Source: Delphinus delphis (taxonomy: Eukaryota; Chordata; Mammalia; Artiodactyla; Delphinidae). From it: 64,000 nt of DNA. The stretch's first letter is position 1; each line of letters begins with the position of its first letter. The notes beneath the pieces are model-generated. The model did not search any database. It had not been told where the DNA came from and saw only the letters and a list, made by a program, of their open reading frames with translations. Shown here in pieces: positions 60,413 through 64,000 of this stretch. The position numbers and the translations under genes were made by a program. The stretch lies in the NCBI RefSeq assembly GCF_949987515.2, contig NC_082694.2, positions 42,990,451-43,054,450 of the forward strand. Reading direction: 5' to 3'.

Positions 60413-61401
60413 TTAGAGAAGTTCCATTAGCATTTGTTGTAAAGCTGGTTTGGTGGTGCTGAATTCTCGTAGCTTTTGCTTGTCTGTAAAGCTTTTGATT
60501 TCTTCATCGAATCTGAATAAGATCCATGCTGGATAGAGTAATCTTGGTTGTAGGTTTTTCTCTTTCATCATTTTAAATATGTCCTGCCATTCCCTTTTGA
60601 TTTCTCCATCGAATCTGAATAAGATCCATGCTGGATAGAGTAATCTTGGTTGTAGGTTTTTCTCTTTCATCATTTTAAATATGTCCTGCCATTCCCTTCT
60701 GGCTTGCAGAGTTTCTGCTGAAAGATCAGCTGTTAACCTTATGGGGATTCCTTTTATATTATTTGCTGCTTTTCCCTTGCTGCTTTTAATACATTTTATT
60801 TGTATTTAATTTTTGATAGTTTGATTAATATGTGTCTTGGAGTGTTTCCCTTTGGGTTTATCCTGTATAGGACTCTGTGCACTTTCTGGACTTGATTGAC
60901 TATTTCCTTTTGCATGTTAGGGAAGTTTTTGACTATAATCTCTTCAAATATTTTCTCAGACCCTTTCTTTTTCTCTTCTTCTTCTGGGACCTCTGTAATT
61001 CGAATGTTGGAGCATTTAATGTTGTCCCAGAGGTCTCTAAGACTGTCCTCATTTCTTTTCATTCTTTTTTCTTTATTCTGCTCCCTGGCAGTTATTTCCA
61101 CCATTTTATCTTCCAGCTCACTTATCCGTCCTTCTGCCTCAGTTATTCTGCTATTGATTCCTTCTACAGTATTTTTAATATCAGTTATTGTGTTGTTCAT
61201 CACTGTTTGTTTGCTCTTTAGTTCTTCTAGATCCTTGTTAAACATTTCTTGTATTTTCTCCATTCTGTTTCCGAGATTTTGGATCATCTTTACTATCATT
61301 ACTCTGAATTCTTTTTCAGGTAGGTTGCCTATTTTGTCTTCATTTCTTTGATATTGTAGGTTTTTACCTTACTCCTTCATCTGTAACATAATTTTTGTCA
61401 T
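60413..61401 (-). pseudogene. L1 ORF1 of copy 4, with early stop and in-frame duplication
   Basis: Start ATG at 61401-61399 by analogy with copy 2; the eleventh codon is TAA (61371-61369). The coiled coil and central domain are open from 61299 to 60796 (MIVKMIQNLGNRMEK ... RVLYRINPKGNTPRH). A frameshift near 60790 leads to the C-terminal part at 60673-60413. In that part a 102-bp unit occurs twice, giving a repeated 34-residue block that contains KEKNLQPRLLYPAWILFRFD. Natural stop at 60415-60413. Confidence 0.88.
60496..60698 (-). repeat. 102-bp tandem duplication within ORF1
   Basis: 'catcgaatctgaataagatc' begins at 60505 and again at 60607, a 102-bp period, and the two units differ at very few bases. 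102 is a multiple of three, so the frame is kept. Confidence 0.95.
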
Positions 61402-62954
61402 TTCTTTTTTTTTTTTTTTTTGATGGGTGGGGCTGTATTCCTGTGTTACTGGTTTTTTGGCCTGAGGCATCCAGCCCTGGACTTTGCAGGCAGTTGAGTA
61501 AAGCTTGGTCTTGGTACTGAGATGAGCACCTCCGGGACGCCTGACTCTGATTAATATTCCCTGGGGTCTGAGGATGTCTGTTATTCCAGTGGTTTGAACT
61601 CGGTGCTCCCACCACAGGAGCATGGGCCCAACCTCTGGCCTGGGAACCAAGATCCCATAAGCCATGTGGCACAGCAAAAGAATAAAGGAGCAGTACAATA
61701 ACAAAGAATAAAAAATTAAATTAAATTAAAAAGATAAAAAATGTATTAGGAAAAATAGAAATATAATTGAAACAACTCCAAGAAGGTAAAACAAAACCAC
61801 AACAGGAAAAAGAAAAAAAAGGGGGTAACAAGCATAAAGGAGCAGAACAATAACAAAGTATTAAGAATAAAATAAAATTAGAAAAATGCAAGATCTATTT
61901 GAAAAATTAAAATATAAATGAATCAACAACAACAAGGTATAACAGAACCCCAACCTAAAAGAAGAAAAAAGGAAAAAAAACAAAGGCCTTGGCTATGGGG
62001 GGCAGAGTTTAAGTGGGGGGTGGAAGTTAGGCAGGGGCAGGGATTAGGGTGGGGCAGGGCCTAGCCTCAGAACCCACGTGGCTGGAAAAGACCTTGGGGG
62101 CGGGCCCTCTGCCTAGGACCTGCGCAGAAGGGGAGAGGCAGCATGTCAAAGGAGCGCCTCTGGAGTGTGGCGTTCCGGAGTTTGGAGGTAAGGCCCTGGG
62201 TGAGGGTGTGTGGATGGGGTTTAGGCCCAGCACTGTTGGAGGGGGTCTCAGAAGGGGTCTCTGAGTGTAGAGGTAGGACCCTGGGTAGGGGTATAGGGGC
62301 AGGGCTTGGGCTCTGCATGGTAGGAGGGAGGCTGCGAGGACAGAGAATTAGGCCCGGGCACCCAACAGGCTCCCGGGTGCCTAAGTGGACAGGGAAAGTG
62401 CTGGCTGCATTCCCTTCCATTCCTCTGTGCCCACCCCCCAGGGTCTCCCCCGTCACCGTCAGACCCCTAACCATGTTTGGGTCCTGTTGGGTGTAGAAAC
62501 TCCTCCTCTCTCCCAGAAGCCCCTCAGGGGTGCTGTCCGTAGGTCCGGCTTTTACCTTTGCTCCCCCTTCCCTCCCTCCCACTCCCTCAGGACCCACGTG
62601 GCTGGAGGGGGCCTTGGTGGGCAGAGGATCAGGCCCGGGATCTCAGCAGGCTCCCGGGGGCGCAAGTGGGCAGGGGAAACCTGGCCATGCTCCCTTTTGA
62701 TCATCTGCCCTCCCAAGGGTACCCCAATTTCCCCCTTTGGGCATGGGATCCCTTCCCCTCCCACAGCTGCCCCTCAGGGGCACTGGTCCCATCCCGCCTC
62801 CACTTCTCCTCCCCCTTCACTCCCCTCCACGTCCTACCCGGTCACTGGGGGTTCCTCCCATCCCCTTAGGTGTCTGTGGTCCCCCATTGGTGCTTGGTAG
62901 GTGCCCTAGTTGTGCAGAGATGCGAATTCCTCGTCCTACTAGTCCACCATCTTC
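61402..62954 (-). promoter_or_regulatory. L1 copy 4 5'UTR with repeated GC-rich units
   Basis: The stretch 62040-62954 is far richer in G, C and CpG than the rest of the window. It contains three related units on the + strand starting near 62067, 62307 and 62590 (about 240-280 bp apart), recognised by 'acccacgtggctgga' or its variants and by 'aggcccggg' at 62350 and 62631. From 61700 to 61990 the sequence is A-rich on the + strand, and 61430-61680 matches the leader of copy 2. This is an L1 internal promoter, not a host CpG island; the many short frames here are not genes. Confidence 0.75.
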
Positions 62955-63093
62955 CACATTATGCTTTAATTTACTTCCTTTAGATCCTTTGGTCTTCACT
63001 TAGTGAAGTTTATTTTTCTGTGCATATGTATGTCAACAAAAAAGTTTCTATGATTTCTACTTAATTAAAGTTGTAATAATTATTTAACTAGTA

Positions 63094-63375
63094 TGGTAGG
63101 CAGAATTCTAAGATGATCCCAATGATTTTTGCTCCTTCAAATTAAGCCCCTGACTATGTTATATTACGCGCAAAGGGATCTTGAAGATGTAATTAAAGTT
63201 CTTAATCAGTTGACTTTGAGTTAATCAAAAGGCAGATTATCCAGGCCAGCCTAACCTAATCACCTGAGCCCTTTAAAAGTACGTTTTGTTTGGCTGTTTA
63301 TAGAAATCAGACAGATTCAAAAAATGGGAGAGATTCAAGGAAGGTTCGCCACTGTTCTGATGGAGGGAGGGCACA
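63094..63375 (+). mobile_element. MLT1-like LTR fragment
   Basis: 'ggcagaattctaagatgatc', 'gggatcttgaagatgtaatt', 'ggcagattatccaggccagc' and 'gagattcaaggaaggttcgc' follow the 5' half of MaLR (MLT1) LTRs. The 3' half is not recognisable. Confidence 0.65.
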
Positions 63376-64000
63376 GGGCAAAGACAAAAAGCATCCAATT
63401 AGTTCTCTCCAGCTCTACCTAAGCACAATCATCTATAGTATGTCTCCTTCTAAAGAGCTTTCTCTACTGCCCAAGAATTGTCCCTGATTGATTATTTCAA
63501 TTCCTGGATCCTAACAGTGTCAGCCCTGGGTTCCTGTGAAGAGGAAGTAGGGCAGGCCAGGGAGGGCTTCTCATCATTAGATGCACTGACTGGTCCAGTC
63601 CTGATTCTGCTCTCCTCCACCTTCTATACAAGCATCACGTACGAGGCAGCATTTGACTGAGGGAGCTGCCTCAGCTGAAAAGAATGAGAGGGGGTAGGAA
63701 CAGGCCTCGGTCAGACCCTGAGTTGAGATGTTCTGTGTCTAAATCTGGAATGCAACTGAGGAGCTTTCAGTCCACCAGGGGCAGGACAAATGTGAGGAAC
63801 AGATCATAGAAAAATGCCTGCAGAGCAAATAGTTCTGGATGAACTGTATGCTCCAGGACTTTTCTGTTAGGAGAGGCAGCCTATTCAAGATAACTGAGGA
63901 AAGAAATCTATTGTTACTGCCCTGTGGAGGGCCAATTCTTATCAAAATCGTGAAATGGATTGAACTGGAACTTGCTGTGATAGAAACTCTGTTCACTTTT
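63376..64000. other. unassigned sequence at the window end
   Basis: No repeat or exon supported. The minus frame 63739-63996 and the plus frame 63478-63660 show no features. Confidence 0.35.

Larger units (their letters stand above)
56185..62954 (-). mobile_element. L1 copy 4, full length, minus strand
   Basis: Read on the minus strand: 5' end GGAAGATGGTGGACTAGTAG at 62954, GC-rich 5'UTR, A/T-rich spacer, ORF1, ORF2, 3'UTR and A8 tail (T run at 56185-56192). Candidate duplication CACATTATCC (56175-56184) and CACATTATGC (62955-62964), one mismatch. Length is about 6.77 kb. No SINE has entered it. It is inactive through a stop early in ORF1, several frameshifts in ORF2 and a duplication in ORF1. 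Confidence 0.93.

Noticed and set aside
62027..62900. Several overlapping open frames of up to 176 codons and a possible CpG island promoter of a host gene
   Set aside because: The region is the GC-rich 5'UTR of L1 copy 4. GC-rich DNA has few stops, so frames open on both strands.
1..64000. A novel multi-gene system, operon, CRISPR array or phage
   Set aside because: The window is vertebrate DNA dominated by retroelements; no cluster of intact genes exists.

Overview
The window looks like mammalian intergenic or intronic DNA, AT-rich by eye, and almost certainly cetartiodactyl, most likely a whale or dolphin. The argument rests on five copies of the tRNA-derived CHR-type SINE (heads reading GGGCTTCCCTGGTGG..., tRNA-like B box, short A tail) and on young L1 copies whose ORFs and 5'UTRs resemble cetacean/cetartiodactyl L1. 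Family names come from recognition of sequence, not from a search. I found no intact host gene, exon, rRNA, tRNA gene or CRISPR array. Essentially every protein-like reading frame belongs to a broken L1.

Layout: 1-8.8 kb is mostly unique sequence with old repeats (an ancient unassigned repeat, L2, MIR and two MaLR-type LTRs). At 8.8-10.4 kb is L1 copy 1 (+), missing both ends. At 12.0-15.9 kb is L1 copy 2 (+), with an inverted 5' piece, a CHR SINE and an in-frame internal deletion that removes the reverse transcriptase. At 16-33.6 kb is unique sequence with scattered MER5A-like, L1M, MIR, L2, LTR and hAT relics and one CHR SINE (-). At 33.64-39.9 kb is L1 copy 3 (+), near full length and interrupted by two SINEs. 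At 40-50 kb is a layered block of old L1M pieces (-) carrying a solo LTR, a CHR SINE and a younger truncated L1. At 50-56 kb is mostly unique sequence with a Tigger-like MITE and a bare poly(A) insertion. At 56.18-62.95 kb is L1 copy 4 (-), full length, with a GC-rich 5'UTR built of repeated units. The last kilobase holds one more MaLR-like fragment.

How the parts relate: the L1 copies supplied (in trans) the retrotransposition machinery used by the SINEs, and target-site duplications can be read around most younger insertions. Nesting gives a relative order: old L1M first, then the solo LTR, SINE and young L1 inserted into them; L1 copies 2 and 3 first, then the SINEs inside them. All four younger L1 copies are dead through stops, frameshifts, deletions or insertions. 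I see no previously undescribed gene system. The most interesting signals are structural: the 5' inversion and in-frame RT deletion in copy 2, the monomer-like 5'UTR of copy 4, an in-frame 34-codon duplication in its ORF1, and a poly(A)-only insertion.
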